From Silene conica (lineage: Eukaryota > Streptophyta > Magnoliopsida > Caryophyllales > Caryophyllaceae), in assembly GCA_029255685.2 (NCBI GenBank), contig CM055317.2, positions 15,207,501 through 15,271,500 on the forward strand: a DNA stretch of 64,000 nt, read 5' to 3'. This document shows positions 36,925 through 51,700 of the stretch, in pieces. Below the pieces are notes generated by a model. That model did not search any database. It worked only from the letters and a program-made list of their open reading frames with translations, and was not told the DNA's origin. Position 1 is the first letter of the stretch. Each line of letters begins with the position of its first letter. A program made the translations under genes and the position numbers.

Positions 36925-37226
36925 GAGTAATAACAATAGTAGAACTTTATATAAAGTTCTTTTTATTTCCAAATTATTTCCACAAATTACTAAGTTTAAG
37001 AATTTCGCATCACAATAAAACAACTTTATTTACTCGGTAGTTCTTAATTAGGACCCACTATTAATTATCTTATCTTCATAAAACTTTTTTTATTGAAACC
37101 AACAAAGAACTTGATTCTTAAATAAGAATCAATTTGACAAAGCCAATGTGATCCACAATGAAAGAACTTTATTTTTGAGGTTCTTATTGACAAACTCAAG
37201 AATAAAAACTTCTATTTCTATTACTC
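36925..37226. mobile_element. Tourist-like MITE (PIF/Harbinger type)
   Basis: TIRs GAGTAATAACAATAGTAGAA and TTCTATTTCTATTACTC are flanked by TTA at 36922-36924 and 37227-37229. The interior has AACTTTAT/ATAAAGTTC fold-back sequence and no ORF. Confidence 0.78.
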
Positions 37227-37229
37227 TTA

Positions 37230-37506
37230 GACCATCCCCAAGTAAGGTTAATTGTTAGGTCAATTGCTTGCTTGAGTTAAGTTAATTACAATTAATAGAA
37301 AATTAGGATTGACTCATCTATTGACCCCTTATGTGGCAAATTCTCATTGGTTACAATTTAAAAAAAGAAAAAAAAGAAAAGAAAAACTATGTTATTGACT
37401 CGATTAAATCGACCTTTTGCTTAAAAGGGTAGAAGAGGGTCACTGTCAATAAAGTGAGATTAATATGTGATTAACTCGATTAAATCGACCTTTTACTTGG
37501 GGATGA
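37230..37506. mobile_element. Second Tourist-like MITE, abutting the first
   Basis: TIRs GACCATCCCCAAGTAA and TTACTTGGGGATGA with TTA on both sides (37227-37229 and 37507-37509). The left TTA is shared with the preceding MITE. GATTAAATCGACCTTTT occurs twice internally. Confidence 0.7.
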
Positions 37507-37699
37507 TTATCTATTAACAACCCGATAATAAAATATCAAAATTAAACCAAAATCTGAGATAATCGTAATTACCATTCCTACAGCGGTCCAGGCGTACAGC
37601 CTATCTCGACCCAACCTGAAGACAAACATATTTACAGTAGAAAATCAAACAAATTACAGATTTACCGTTATTAAATTACGAGTAAATGTCCCTTGTCTC

Positions 37700-37930
37700 T
37701 CTCTTACACCACGTCCAACTTTCCACATCCTGATGCAACCGAGTTCACCGAGTTCAAAAACCTTATATACAATTACACGGAAACTAATTAGGGCACCGAT
37801 TTCCTCTTTAATCTCATTTCAATCACTTTCTGCAATTACGATTGAAAGAAATCTAACTATATTTTACTGTTTAACGCATAGTTTCCACGTTTTTTTACAA
37901 CTGATCAAATCATTCATGCGCCAATCGGAG
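37700..37930 (+). other. Probable 5'UTR exon of the SGR2-like gene
   Basis: A TATA-like TTATATAC lies near 37763. A good donor CGGAG/GTGAGC at 37930/37931 could splice to the acceptor TTTTCCAG at 39728, 20 bases before the start codon. The intron would hold the hAT element at 38657. The transcript start is not defined. Confidence 0.45.
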
Positions 37931-38251
37931 GTGAGCTACACTATTACGCTACTCAATTTCTTTGTTTTTTGTTTTTTCATCTTAATTATGCTTAATTCCT
38001 CATATTGATTAGGTTTGATTAGTATTCCCGAACTATCTGATCAATTTTTTTGATAGTGGAATTTGATTTCAATGCCTTGAGCTTATTGCATTGTATTTCG
38101 TTTACGGTTTGGTTTGGAATTTAGAGGGAGCTTTGATGGTTGTTGATAAGCGCACTCGTTTCCGGTATTATAATGTAAGAATGTTTGTGTATGCATTGGT
38201 TTAAGATTTAAGAATAATGAGAATGTCTGATATCGGGCCTGAGAGTTCAAG

Positions 38252-38279
38252 AAAAAGAAGAAGAAGAAGAAGAAGAAGC
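38252..38279. repeat. (AAG)n microsatellite
   Basis: Short run of AAG units in the presumed 5'UTR intron of the SGR2-like gene. Confidence 0.85.
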
Positions 38280-38656
38280 TAATAGAAAGTTAGCTCAATC
38301 TCGAGTAGGAGTAGTTGATAAACCTCGAGTAAATGAGTCGATACTACTAGCGGAATTGTATTGATAGGGATTTTGGTGTCAAAGGAGCTACGAGGGTCCT
38401 GCAATTCAATAGGGTGTGGGTGGGGGTGGGGTGGGGATGGGGGATTCATATTTTGAACCTATCATCCGTAGTACCTTTGTTTTAACCACTAGATTGAGAT
38501 TTGTATGGGAGATGCTATTGAAAGTGACAATGTAGTTGTTGTGAGTAAAAATGTTGTAATCTTCGATGAAGAGCATACTTCTTATGAATTTGCTTCATAT
38601 TTGCGACGTATCATCCGTAGTACTCCTGTTTTAACTTTTAACGTCTAGATTGAGAC

Positions 38657-39334
38657 TAGAGATGGCAATGGGTAGGATCTGGACAGGATCCTAGAGGATC
38701 CAGATCCAGATCCATTTTAAAATGGTATATCCAGATCCTACCCTTATCCTCAGGGTCCGAAATTTCTAGATCCATATCCGCATCCTAAGGATCTGGATAA
38801 AATCCAGATCCGTCAATATTCAACGATACATTCAAATGAAACCGCACCAAGTCACTATTATACACTATTTCACTTTTACTTGTCAATTAGAGACGATGTT
38901 TTTGTCGAATTACCCTCTATTAACTTCACTAGTTTAAAAATCATAGTCTAAAAGAAATAAAGAGTGTATAAAGTATTAAAAAGTCATAGAAACTTACAAA
39001 TAAGGTTTACAAACCACAAAATAATTATAATTCCAACAATTCATAATAAAACAAATTGTCAAAACAAAATAAACACTAATACTTCATTGCTTGTTTCCAT
39101 GATCTACCTCTGAAGGGTCGAATCTATCCAAAAATTACCCTTATAAAAATTAAAAGAGGGTCCAAGGGTAGGATCTGGATCTTAGTGGTGGGATCCAGAT
39201 CCGACCCTCGTACTCGTATAAGGATATGGGTCCGATCCAGATCCTAAGGATCTAAAATAATGAGATCCATATCCTACCCTTGGGTATAGGGTCTGGTGGA
39301 TCTGGGTAGGATCCGGGATCCATTGCCATCTCTA
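38657..39334. mobile_element. hAT MITE, GGATCC-rich family, long copy
   Basis: TIRs TAGAGATGGCAATGG / CCATTGCCATCTCTA are perfect over 15 bp. Perfect 8-bp duplication ATTGAGAC at 38649-38656 and 39335-39342. GATCCAGATCC-type units fill both ends and the middle is unique AT-rich DNA. 678 bp, versus 216 bp for the copy at 20468. Confidence 0.9.
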
Positions 39335-39748
39335 ATTGAGACATGCACATTAGATTGCTATTGATAGTGACAATGTAGTTGCTGTGAATGAAAATGTTGT
39401 AAACTTCGATGACGGCAATACTTCTTATGAATTTGCTTCATATGCGCGACCTTTGTCCTTACTCCTTAGTACCTCTGTGTTAATTACTAGATTGAGACAT
39501 GTACACTAGATTGCTACTGATAGTGACTATGCAGTATTGCGAATGAAAATGTTGTAAACTTCGATGAAGAGGATACTTCTTATATAACTGCTTCAAGTCA
39601 AGGGAGGAGAATGTCTCCTTTCAAATAAAAACTAGGAGTATAGAATATAGATAACATCGATAATTTTAGATGTCTCACGTTGAAGTTGACAGTGACTGAA
39701 AAATTCAGTTTTAGTTTTCATTTTCCAGGTTTTGTACTAGTAATTGAT

Positions 39749-42700
39749 ATGAGTAGTGAAGAGCAAAGTAGAACTAGGGAAGATGATAAAGGGGGAAAAA
39801 AAGAAGAAGCATCGATGTCGGGTGATGTTGAAGAGACAGACCCTGATTTGTTGAGGAATACACCGTCGAATATTCGAAGATTGGAGGATGAGATAGAACA
39901 GTTTGAGGGAAGGCACAAGTATCTTGCTCATACTACAAGTCCTTCTGATGGTGGCGATGTTCGTTGGTACTTTTGCAAGGTTCCTTTATCGCTTAATCGT
40001 GAGCTTTCGTGTTCCTCCTCTTTTCACTTTTATTTGTGTCAATTTCCTTAAGCTGCATCATGAAAGAGTATTTGGTTTTATTTCGGCAAGTATAACGTAC
40101 TGTTGAATGACTAAGGTCTAAAGTTTTTGGCAGGGATTTGTTTTTATGCTGCACTGATGACTAGTGTTGATAATTTCTTATTACACATGGTCTTAGGAAT
40201 TAGGATAATAGAGTTGCCTGGAATTGGGTATGATATCACATTGTGTTTTGTGATCAAAGAAACAAAGTTAGTCATATGGTCTTACTCTTCTCATCGGGAA
40301 TTGACATATCCACGAAGTCACAGTATAATTAAATGATTCAAGAAACATGGTTTTTTTTTTCTATTTGAAAAGTACTTTACGTAGCCATTAGCTACTTTAA
40401 ATACCGTCATACTTTGTTTATTTTTTATTAGATTTTTTAAACTTCTATTGCATTTTCATTGTTTTAATAGTAGAAAAATGCATTAAAAATGTGAAAATAT
40501 ACTCCGTAATAAAATAAATTGAATAAGATTGGACCCCTTGGTTTGAAATGTTGAATCCATCGGATTCGGGTTGATTTGGGTCCACCATGTATGGCACGGG
40601 TCTTTATGCATGTTCTATTTTGATTTCTTTTGTTTTTCTTAATGTGACATGGTGAATATATTTCTTAGGTATTCCTGTCTTTTTAATGTTATTACATTAA
40701 TGCACATGTATTTTGATCCCAAGCCAAAAACTTTCTGATGCGTAATGCTTGTGCAGAGTTGGCCGCCTCTATCCCACGTGGAGAGGTAGTTGGTAAAGGG
40801 GAGTATTTCCGTTTTGGTATGAGGGATTCTCTTGCTATAGAGGCATCTTTCTTGCAGGTCAGTCTTCAACTTTGTATACTTGATTTGCTTTACATAACTG
40901 TGAGGCACCATTAGCTAGTAATGTTTCTGCTAAGCAAGTGGCTTCGACTATACAAACTATCCTAGGAAGCAGATTGAGAAATATTGTATTTTCTGATGGA
41001 GCTTGTGTCCTTAAAGTTTTTGATTTTCGGTCCTTTTTTTAGCTGAAAATATATCTAGGCTCACATGTCTGATTAGCTATTTCTGAAATTAGTGTCTTTT
41101 TGTTCCCTTTTCCACAACAGAGAGAGGACGAACTGTTATCTCAGTGGTGGAAGGAATATGCAGAATGTAGTGAAGGTCCTCGAAGGCGAAGTAGCTCTAC
41201 TAGTCAGACAGAGTCACCACTAATCTCTCAAAAATCTGAAGTCTTCATTGTTGAGGAGGAGAGAGTCGGAGTTCCTGTTAAGGGTGGCCTCTATGAGGTA
41301 TCGACTTTCATTTATTCATGATTTAATCGTGGAGTTTATTCATTTATCTGGAAGATTGTCCTACAGCTTGGCTGTTAGTGCATTGAGTCACTCTCTGAGA
41401 TGTTTTGACACCGTTTACGCTGGCTGATGACAGAATATAATGGTCCTTCCATTTATCCCATAATGAAGTTGATTTAGGTGTCACAATTCATGAAGTTAAC
41501 TGGTTCATATTCTTCTGAAAATTTTACCAAAAGTTAGGTTTAAAGTTCGTGCTGCGACGTGAAAGATTTTGATTTTACGAATTTGATGCTACTACAATTA
41601 GTTAGATACCGCTTTGTTATCTATTTCTCAATTAGCTCATATTCCATACAGACTTAGAAGAGCCGCGGCCTGTGGGTAGGATATTTAGATTTGCCAAAAG
41701 TGGAAATTATGTTGAAGGAAATTTGTCGACTAGTTGAGGCTATCATGTGAAATTAAAACGGAAATAAATGGGGGAGGGGTCAGGGGTGGTGGACAGAAAA
41801 AGAGTAGAGACTGCAATGTGAAACATTATGATTTACAAAGTTGATACTAGAGTGAATAGAATTGACATTGCTACCCATTTAGCTCTATATCTCTATCTAT
41901 AGAGAATCGGAAGTGCTGTGGCCTGTGGCTAGGTTTATTTTAGTGAGAGGTGACAATTATTTTTAAGCAAATTGGTTGAACTTAATTTTGAAGCCAGTCT
42001 GAACACTGCAGAGATCCAGATTTTTTTTCATGGTTTGTAGAACATTCAAGTCAAATATTACTGAAGAATATAATACTTCCTCCATTCCACTTTTATTGTC
42101 CTACTTTCCATTTTGGGAGGATTTAAGATGTATGGGTAAATTTACAATTTTATCCCTTTAATCATGAAGAATGGGAAACAATGTGTTTTGACAAGGATAG
42201 TGATAATTAAAATATTAGGGGTAATATTGAAAGCTCACTAATTAACTATGCTAAATATAGAGGTAGGACAATTAATTTGGAGTGAAATTTGGGGAAAAAG
42301 TGGACAATAAAAGTGGAATGGAGGGAGTATTATTGATACATTTAAGCCTTCACAAGCGTGACATTGCTTGGTCTTGTTGTGGCTTTACTGATTTATATTG
42401 AAGGCCATGAAAGCGATACAAGGTGGTGGCTTGGAAACCAAATAGAATTTCCTATATTAGCAATGTTTTAACATCCAAACGTAGAGTTGGATGTCGTATC
42501 GTATATGTGAAGACAAGTGGGCTATTGCTCACAATGACTGTCAAATTGTTATTTTTTTGAAGATTCATATAGGTTAAGCTTGTTTAGTTACTTGGTTCAG
42601 GTAGATTTGGCGAAAAGACATTGCTTTCCTGTGTATTGGAACGGGGAAAATAGGCGTGTTTTAAGAGGTCATTGGTTTGCACAAAGTGGAGGCCTTGATT

Positions 42701-45700
42701 GGCTTCCTCTTCGGGAAGATGTTGCTGAGCAACTGGAAATTGCTTACCGTAGACAGGTATTTGCAAGTTTCAGTATGGACTTAATTTAGGCATTCAAATT
42801 GTCTCAAATGCTATCTTAGTATCTTGTACCTACAGGACTACAGTGAGTACAGTCTCTGCCTTTTAATTTATACAGTTGTCTTCTGCTGAATGCTTCTACA
42901 ATTTAAATTTTTGTGATCGTAAATGTGCTTGCTTTCTGCTGATTGATAATATATCTTCAGTTTCTGCAATAAGTTCCTATAAGGCTATAACAACCGCTGG
43001 CTTGTAAAATCATTTAAATTTAAGGCAGGTTGCAATTAGAAATTTAATTGACATGAGGAACAAGATATATTATAGTCCTTTCTACTTCTGTACATTTTAT
43101 TTATTATAGTTTAATCTTAACAATGTGCTCATTTTGTAAATGATGGAGCTTTGTGTTGAACTTCTAGTCTCCACAAAACTTGATTGTTGAAATATGACAA
43201 AAACATTGGGTTCTCTATTTATTTATTTTATTATTCCATTTTTTTATTGAAGAGCAGTGAAAATCTTTATATAGTTCATTTATCAAACACTACCTTCTCG
43301 TCCATTCTGATAAGAGTGCCATTAGAAAAGTTCCGTAATAGGATAAATTTATATTTCAAAAGAGTTCAAATGAGCTATGAGGGTTGCATAGAGATCTGAT
43401 TTTCTTATACCTATTCAGCTCATTTTAGTCAGTTCACTTCGAGTCAATCATTTTGGTACACATTCAGCTGTAATTTAAAGGGCTTCACGAATAATCCAAG
43501 GTTACCATTGCTGAACAAATTGTTCTCTTCTAACAGATTGTAGAAAGATAAATAGGAAGTTGTAGATGAATATTAGAGAGTAGGATCCATGAGGGTGGTG
43601 GCTAAGTCTAAATTAAGATTACTTTGAATGTTTGGCTGCATGTACAGTCCTTAAACATCCATTCCACATCATAATTTCGAGACTGACATGATTGATGTTT
43701 CTTTTTAGATTTGGCACCGGAGGACTTTTCAACCATCTGGACTCTTTGCAGCTAGAGTAGATTTACAAGGATCTACACAAGTAAGATATTGCACTGCCGG
43801 AAATAGAGATCTTGTATCTTGAACTGGATATTAATTTATTTATTTCCCTTGTGCGTTCATCTCTATGCAGGGACTTCATGCCCTCTTTACTGGAGAGGAT
43901 CCTACTTGGGAGGCGTGGCTGAATGTTGATGCTTCTGGCTTCTCTGGCATCGTTAATTTAGGAGGAAATGGTATTAAACTTAGGCGAGGATATGCTGCAT
44001 CTCCGTCTCCAAAGCCAACACAGGTTCATTCCTCTTAACTTTATAGCGTGCTTTGATGGACGTTGAAATGAGCATCACTTACTGAACAGCATGCCAACAT
44101 CCTTATATAATCTTTGTCATCGTTCTCATAAATACTCCCTCTGTGCGTTTACCTATTATTTGGGGGTTGGGACAATGCCACATGCATTAAGGAAATCATA
44201 ATGGGAGAGCAAAATGAATGAATTAGCTTTTAAGTATCACTTTGTGACTGCTATTTTGTTTGCTATTCCTGATCATTTTATGTAACTATTCCTTTGCTGT
44301 AGGATGAATTGCGTCAGCAGAAAGAAGAGGAAATGGATGACTACTGCTCACAGGTTTATCCCCTTGCTCCCGTGCGGTCCCTCTAGTGTTCTTTTATCGT
44401 ACAACCTTTTAGTTCCTTTTTTCACTCATGAGGTCAGATAACCATCATACTTATTTTAGATGCTAAAATCTCTAACAAAGTGAAAAAGAAGCATACCTTC
44501 CCAATTACTGGTGAATTTAGATAAACGGATCCCGTTTGTATCGAATCTCAGTTGAGAGTTGAGGCGTGGTATCGAAATTGATTGTTGCGATTTGCGCTCA
44601 TCCCGATCTCAGCTTAACCCCATCAGGCATCATTTTAGATACCGAAATCTAACAATGTGAAAAATAACAAGCCTTTCTTCCCAACCATTGGAAATCTGAG
44701 ATAAAGTGATCCACTCAGTCTCAAATCTTAATCCAGTGCCTTTTATGCGGTTCCATTACCAGATCCTGAATGATATCACCCTGAAGGCACTTAAGAAGAC
44801 GAGCAAAATGCGGATTGAAGATGCAACACTTTACTCACTCCACTTTGTTAGAAGAGAGGATGTTTTTGCTCTACTAACCGGATGTTCTTCACTACGTTTT
44901 CTTATAAAAAATATGTTTGCTATGTTTTTATTTATCATCGTCATTTTTGCAATTATTTTTACAAATGACATTTATCAATCAAGTGTGATGTGGACATGTG
45001 GTGAATGGACCTACTTGCCTTTAGGGGTTTACATGTTGATAAGTAGATTAGAAGGGGAAGAGTGATGAGACTACCCATGTTTGGCTTGGAAGTGATTAAT
45101 TGACTTGACCAAATGAAAACCTGTCATTGAATCTGTCGTGGACGACAAAAATTCATTTAACAAGGTTTGTGAGCCACGAACTTATGAGTGAATAACAGAA
45201 TAAGGCAGGTGGTAGATTGGCAATCTAGCCAAAATACTCTTTATAGATCTATGTTTTTCAACCGATGCTTAGATTCCCATCTTCTCTGGCTCAGGTAGTC
45301 TGGTGTATTTTCACTTCTCTAGTCGTATATAAATTTGAACTTCACGTATCTCAGCTGCAGGCCCTAATGTTTGATACAGTAAAGCATGATTTGTATTTAT
45401 TGTGAAGGTTTGCATAATCTAATTGAGAATATTTTTTGCCCCAGAAATTTTTTGAGCCTACACTTTTTGTCATCCAAAAACATGTGTGGATGTAATAAGA
45501 TTATCTTGTTGGAGCTGTTGGCCCTGTTGCCATTTTCCTACCCTCGGCCGTAATGATTGTAGAGTTCAATATGTTATTAGCTTCTTGTGACTGTTATACT
45601 GTACATTTCCAGGTTCCAGTTCGTCATTTGGTGTTTATGGTGCATGGTATTGGTCAGAGATTGGAGAAATCAAATCTGGTAGATGATGTGACAAATTTTC

Positions 45701-48700
45701 GTCATATTACCTCTAGCCTAGCTGAGAAACACTTGACTTCATATCAACGTGGCATTCAGAGAGTACTCTACATCCCATGTCAGGTAATCTTTTTGCAGTG
45801 CGTCTTCTGATCACCTGTTTCTTGTTTTCCACTCAAACAAGGTACCGTTAATAATTTTCCATTCCCAATGGAGCCAACGTTGATATTTTATGGTTTTGGA
45901 TTGTGATGGAATAAAGCAAATTGGCTGATTAAAGTGGTGGCACTTCTTTTAATCGTGAAGTAGTCATTTGATGCAATTATCATTGCAATTTTCATTATGG
46001 GTCATTCAAGACAATCTCGATCTGTTGTTAAATACACGTCTATGTTTGTGTATGCCAGATCCCCCTCACCTTGCAACTTGTGGTTGTAATTGAGGCACTA
46101 GGGAGTTTAACTTCCCTATCCTTTCTTCCCTTCCAAGACAAGAGGGGCTGGGGGGCAACATTGTACATTTGACCCCAAATATTGACGTGGTTACTGGTGG
46201 CTGTTATCTTCCTATTGTTATCTGTGTCTAAATGTCGATTTTGTGGAGTTGTAACACAGGAACAGATATTCTATCAGTTATTTAATCTTTAGCATTGTAG
46301 CGCTTATTTCAGTGCATGCCCTATTTTATTGATAAATATCACAACGTAATTTTTTTTAAATGTTTCTTAGAGAGCAAAACATTGCAATTTTAATGAATCA
46401 ATGAAAATATAAGGAGTAAAGATAAAACTTCGTTGTACAAGAGCTAATTCCAGTACGTTCCAAGTTTGTCGTAATCTTGCTGCACGGATCCCAATAAAAA
46501 ATTGGCTCCTTTACCCATGATGAGATCAAGTAAATAACCTCATCAAGGAACTCTATAGTAGGAGACAATCTAGAGAAGACAAGATATCTCCTCTCTACTT
46601 CCTCTGCAACCGAATAACCCAATCATTCAGACAATAGTCATAAAGCACAGCACGGATAAACTCCGTTTTCATTCCTTCATAGCTCGACATACTAAGGTTG
46701 CAGGTGGTCCATGGTTCCAAATCGATATGCCTGACTCTCCCCTTTGACTTTTAAGAGTTGTATCCATAATGATCAAGCAACATCATAGGGTAAAAAATAG
46801 GCGTGATGTACGCTTACAGTTGCAACACCACATCATGCATATATAAAGGTAGCTCGTGGGCTGTCTCCATTGCAACATGTCATATGAATCTTAGCAATGC
46901 CATAATCCAAGCAAAAGGAGATTTCAACCCTGAATGAAATTGGCAATGATATAAGGTGGATATCAAGTAAGCATTCTAATGTATTTAAGGAAGGATTTAC
47001 AAATAACTAGGGAAGGATTTTGTTTTGACACTAGCCCACACCAGAACCCTATAGTATTATTAAAGATGTAAGCTCTCCCATCATCCTTTATTGAAGGCTT
47101 CAAGTTTCTGCATCAATGGAGGTCGTAAGAGTTGATTATGTTTAGGTTGAACATTGAAACATGATTTCATACAATACAAAAAGTAGATATATTTGTATAC
47201 GAGGAAACATAGTATTAGCGGAAGAGTCATCTCTAAGCCCAAACTCCATCGTACTTCGACATATGAGTATTTTTATCTTACTCTTTTCATTCATCCTTTC
47301 TTTGCTCATCTTCCTTTTCCCCCATTCACTTTTAAACCCCTTTCTATTGGATAAAGCTTAATATTATCTCAGGAGGATGTGATTTGGCCTTGTGTAAGTT
47401 TTCTTAGCTGTTATTCACGCTTTAGCTCCCTGGAATATGAGAAGATGAACCTGTAAGTAACTGAATGAAAACTAAGTGAACACACTATGAAAAGGTATCC
47501 ATGGGTACACGATTTTAGCTTGTTAGGGATACAACAGTGGAAATTTCTATCTTCAGTAGCATTCAAATGCTACTTAAGGTGTAGGGTCTTATGTTATGTG
47601 CAGGAAAGTTGTCTACATATGTGAGTTTTCTCTTATGTTTTCCAGTGGAGAAAGGGCTTGAAGTTCAGTGGAGAATCTGCAGTTGAGAAGATAACTTTAG
47701 ATGGTGTGCGAGGTTTGCGAACAACGCTAAGTGCAACTGTTCATGATGTCTTGTACTACATGAGCCCAATTTACTGCCAGGAGATCATTGATTCGGTATG
47801 TAACTGAGTAACTCTGTTGTCTTATTTGATATTCGAATCTTGGCGGTTACTCGTGGGCAAGATTGTCATAGATTAATTAGTCAGTTAATAGTTAATGTCA
47901 CTTTCCTTTTCTGACAAGTATCATTAGTTTAACTCTTCTAATATATAGAGGCAGTAACCTAGCTGTTGATGTGTGGTTTCTCCTCTGTGCTATTTTCTTA
48001 TCTTATTTTAGCTGTCTGTGGGGTGTGTGTGGTATGGCTTTATATGTATTGCCAGCTTGTGCATGAAGATTTGTATTTTGGTATTCAGGGAAATTCTATT
48101 GACACTAACTTGTAAGTTCTGACGTCCAGTACAAGTATCAAACCAGTAGAGAAATAAAATTAAATATGCCAAATTTTTGTGCTACCAATATTCTGTGCTC
48201 CGTAGAATGTCTTTTGAACTAGTGATGCTCATTTTATCAATAAAGTTGTATTTGCATCTGGAGCTGTTACAGCTAGGACACTTATTGTGGTGGACACAGC
48301 TGATATCTGTAGAACATATTCGGTATGATGAAGGTCATGGAGCTAAAAGTTCCTCTTTTATTCATCCTCCATGCATACAAATTGATGAAGTGTTGCAATG
48401 TCTTCATTTTTTTTGTCGATTTTTAAATTTCGTTATAATTATGTTGGTACCTTAAGGAGAACTTTGTGTGTTATAGACAGTCTTGCTCTTTATTATGCCA
48501 TGAAAGCTGAATATCTGAAGTTCAAGCACATTTTTAGGCTTGTTACCCTGGGTGACTGAATCTGTCAAAAGTAATGTTACGTGACTTTATGAGAAATCAA
48601 CATCTCCATATTTTCAATGAAGATGCAACATTGAAAGAGCAGTTTTGGGTCAATGTTGTATTGTCTTTGCATTTGTTTTCTGGGTTTGGGTGTAGAACAT

Positions 48701-51700
48701 GAAAGAGGAAATTTTTCATGAGCGTGTGTTGCTTTTTCTGGTGCATTTGGTTAGAGTTGAAGAAGATTGCTTGCTTGTTTGGGCGCTTAATATTTTAGCA
48801 TTGAGGAAAAAATGTCTTTCTTGCTTCTCTTTTGGCGTATGCCACTGGTATTTCTTAGAGATTACTGGGAACGGGTGATTATAATTTTCACAATTTGTTC
48901 CTGATGCTCTATTAAAAGAACATACTTTGTCTAAAAAAGATTACCTCTTTCTGTGGCGTGGTTGCGTGGGGGAACTAGAAGGAGGAGATTTTTAAGGTGG
49001 TGAACCATTGTCAGTTGTACACCACAAAACATACACTTGTTTCTTAATGAAGATTCATGGGAGATCGTCGTTTTTTTATTCCCCTTCAGTGTTCATTATG
49101 TACTAATTATTTCTTTGTTTAATAGGTGTGGCAAGCGACCAAGCTATTATAAGTTATTGACGTGCTACTGTTCCTAGTAAAGAGACTCAAATGATAAATG
49201 TCTCCCTTTGCAGGTCTCAAATCAGTTGAATCGGTTGTACTTGAAGTTTCTAAAGAGGAATCCAGGCTATGATGGAAAGGTAGAGGTTAATATGAATAAT
49301 TAGGGTGATTTTATTTCTTTTTGTTCCTCCATCTAGTTCTGAATTCAATTTGAAAAGGTAGCCCTAAGAATGAATCCTAACTTTTTCAGGTTTCTTTATA
49401 TGGTCATTCCCTTGGAAGTGTTCTTTCATATGATATCCTTTGTCACCAAGAAAAGTTGTCATCTCCATTTCCAATGGATTGTTTATTTAGAAAACCAGTG
49501 AAAGACGAGGAGCGAATTGGGAACGTCTCCAAGCTATCTTCTCAAGCCGGGGATTGTGAATCTAAAACGTTGCAGGAAAGTCAGCACGTTCCAGCTACTT
49601 TTGAAGATGAAGATGCTAAAACTTCTCACCCAATTATCGACGTCTGTAATTCCTCCATTTCTTCATCTGGAGTTACATCTTTTGGTGAAGTCCCCAATAA
49701 TACTCGAGACACTTTGGAGAATACACCTAATGTGGATGGTCTCTTACAATCTAATGTTTCCGAGAATACACCTAATGTGGATGGTCTCTTACAATCTAGT
49801 GTTTCCGAGAATGTGGCTGGGGATAAGAGTTTATCACATACAGGAGATAAAGACATGGATATCATCGCTCTTAAGTCAAAGGTGGGTTCCACACCTATGG
49901 TTTTATTTGAATACACTGATAGGATGAAACAATATCTATCATTTTCCTTTTAAATCTTTCATATGCTAGAAGCATTTTAATGTGAAACTTGTTGGAGGGC
50001 AGATGAGTCCCTCTGTTAGAACATGCAACGGGCCTGGGCCTTACCTGAATGGAGTAGAGATGGACCACTTGACAAATATGAGGGAGTCTGCATCCTAAAA
50101 CCAATTGGCAATAGGAGTAGCAGCCCCCTTGGTTTATTAAGTGGTACAATCTCTCTTCTCCAAGCAATGTGGGACGCTCACATGTGGGTTTATATTCCAA
50201 CACCCTCCAGTCCAATTGGCTAACCAAACTCGGTATATCGGCCCATCCTTGTGCTTTTCAGGTTGCCCCCGCTCCGTCTAAATTCATTCATCCAAACAAA
50301 GGGTAAACGTGTGTTTCTCTTATACGATTTAAATGATTTTCTTTTGTTAAATGATTGTAGCTTGGATATCTTGAAGGGCGGGTGATGGAATTGGAAGCAC
50401 AACTTGGTAGGACTAATACTCATGGTAAGTAGTGCAGTGAAGAAAAACAATACTCTGTATTTGGGGGTGTAGTACATCTTTTAAGATATGCATTAGAGTG
50501 CTAATTATACGCTATGGGTTTGGCCATATTGGTGTAGGAAGTGATGACGTACATCCAAATGTTTTAGATCAAGATAAATCCATGAAGATTCAGGCAGGGT
50601 TAGATGATTCACCTATGGGCTATAGACCTTTTATCAAATACACAAAGCTTGAATTTAAGGTGGTTCCCTACATTGTTGTACTCGCTTCTATGTGTTATCT
50701 ATGATGCTGGTCTTTTACCTATGTCTTGTTATTCAACAGGTTGATACATTTTTTGCTGTTGGTTCTCCTCTTGGTGTCTTCCTTGCCATCCGAAATGTAC
50801 GCATTGGGATTGGTAAGTGTCTTAGTCCTTAGTTGTCTTATAACTTCGTTGTTTTTGTTGATATCAGCTTATTTTTGCGCTTCCATTACTAGTTATCCTT
50901 GCATCACGTTAAAATTGCATCGATTATTATGGGTGTATTCTTCTGTGAGTGTCTTTCATGAAGAAGAACTAGTTGATCACTTCGTGAAATGAGGACTTCC
51001 TCAGTTCCTCTCATAGCTAATTAGTTTCGGTATGAAACCTTCTTTGAGCATATGAAATAGACTCCCTCGTTCCTTTGCAAGTGTGGTCTAACCAGTTTTA
51101 AATTGACTGTCACACATCAGAAAGAATTTGACACAAGTTACTCTTTTGGTTGTGGGTATTCTTTTGGATATTCTCTCTCCCTTCAAATCCAAGTTCCCCG
51201 ATCACACTGTTTTTGTGAAAGGCATTCTGAATTTAGACGGCGCTTCGATTTGAAGTGTGCATCTTTTTCTATTATTTTTTTTATTTTACCTTCTCCGCGA
51301 TGCAATTAGAGTTCCCCTCAACTCAAAATCATTTGGGACTATGGCCTGTTGTTGATGATGATGTTGTGTTGCATTTTCTGCCAGATTTTCATGCTTATGA
51401 ATGATTATTTCTGCTTGTGTAGGTGAAGGTGGGGAATACTGGGGAGAGGAAAATGTAAATGAAGAAATGCCTGCTTGTCAGCGAATGTTCAATATCTTTC
51501 ATCCTTTTGATCCTGTCGCATATAGGTAAGTGCCGCCCTAATAACTGTATTATATTTTACTTCCTTGTAGCTATAGTTATTGTAGGAATTATAGCACTTA
51601 TTCTTGGGACGCACATATATGGAAAGACACCGTGGGGAATTCCATGGTGTGTGAGTGGGGGGACATGAGCATGAAACTCTCCCTTCATACTGGTTTTGTT

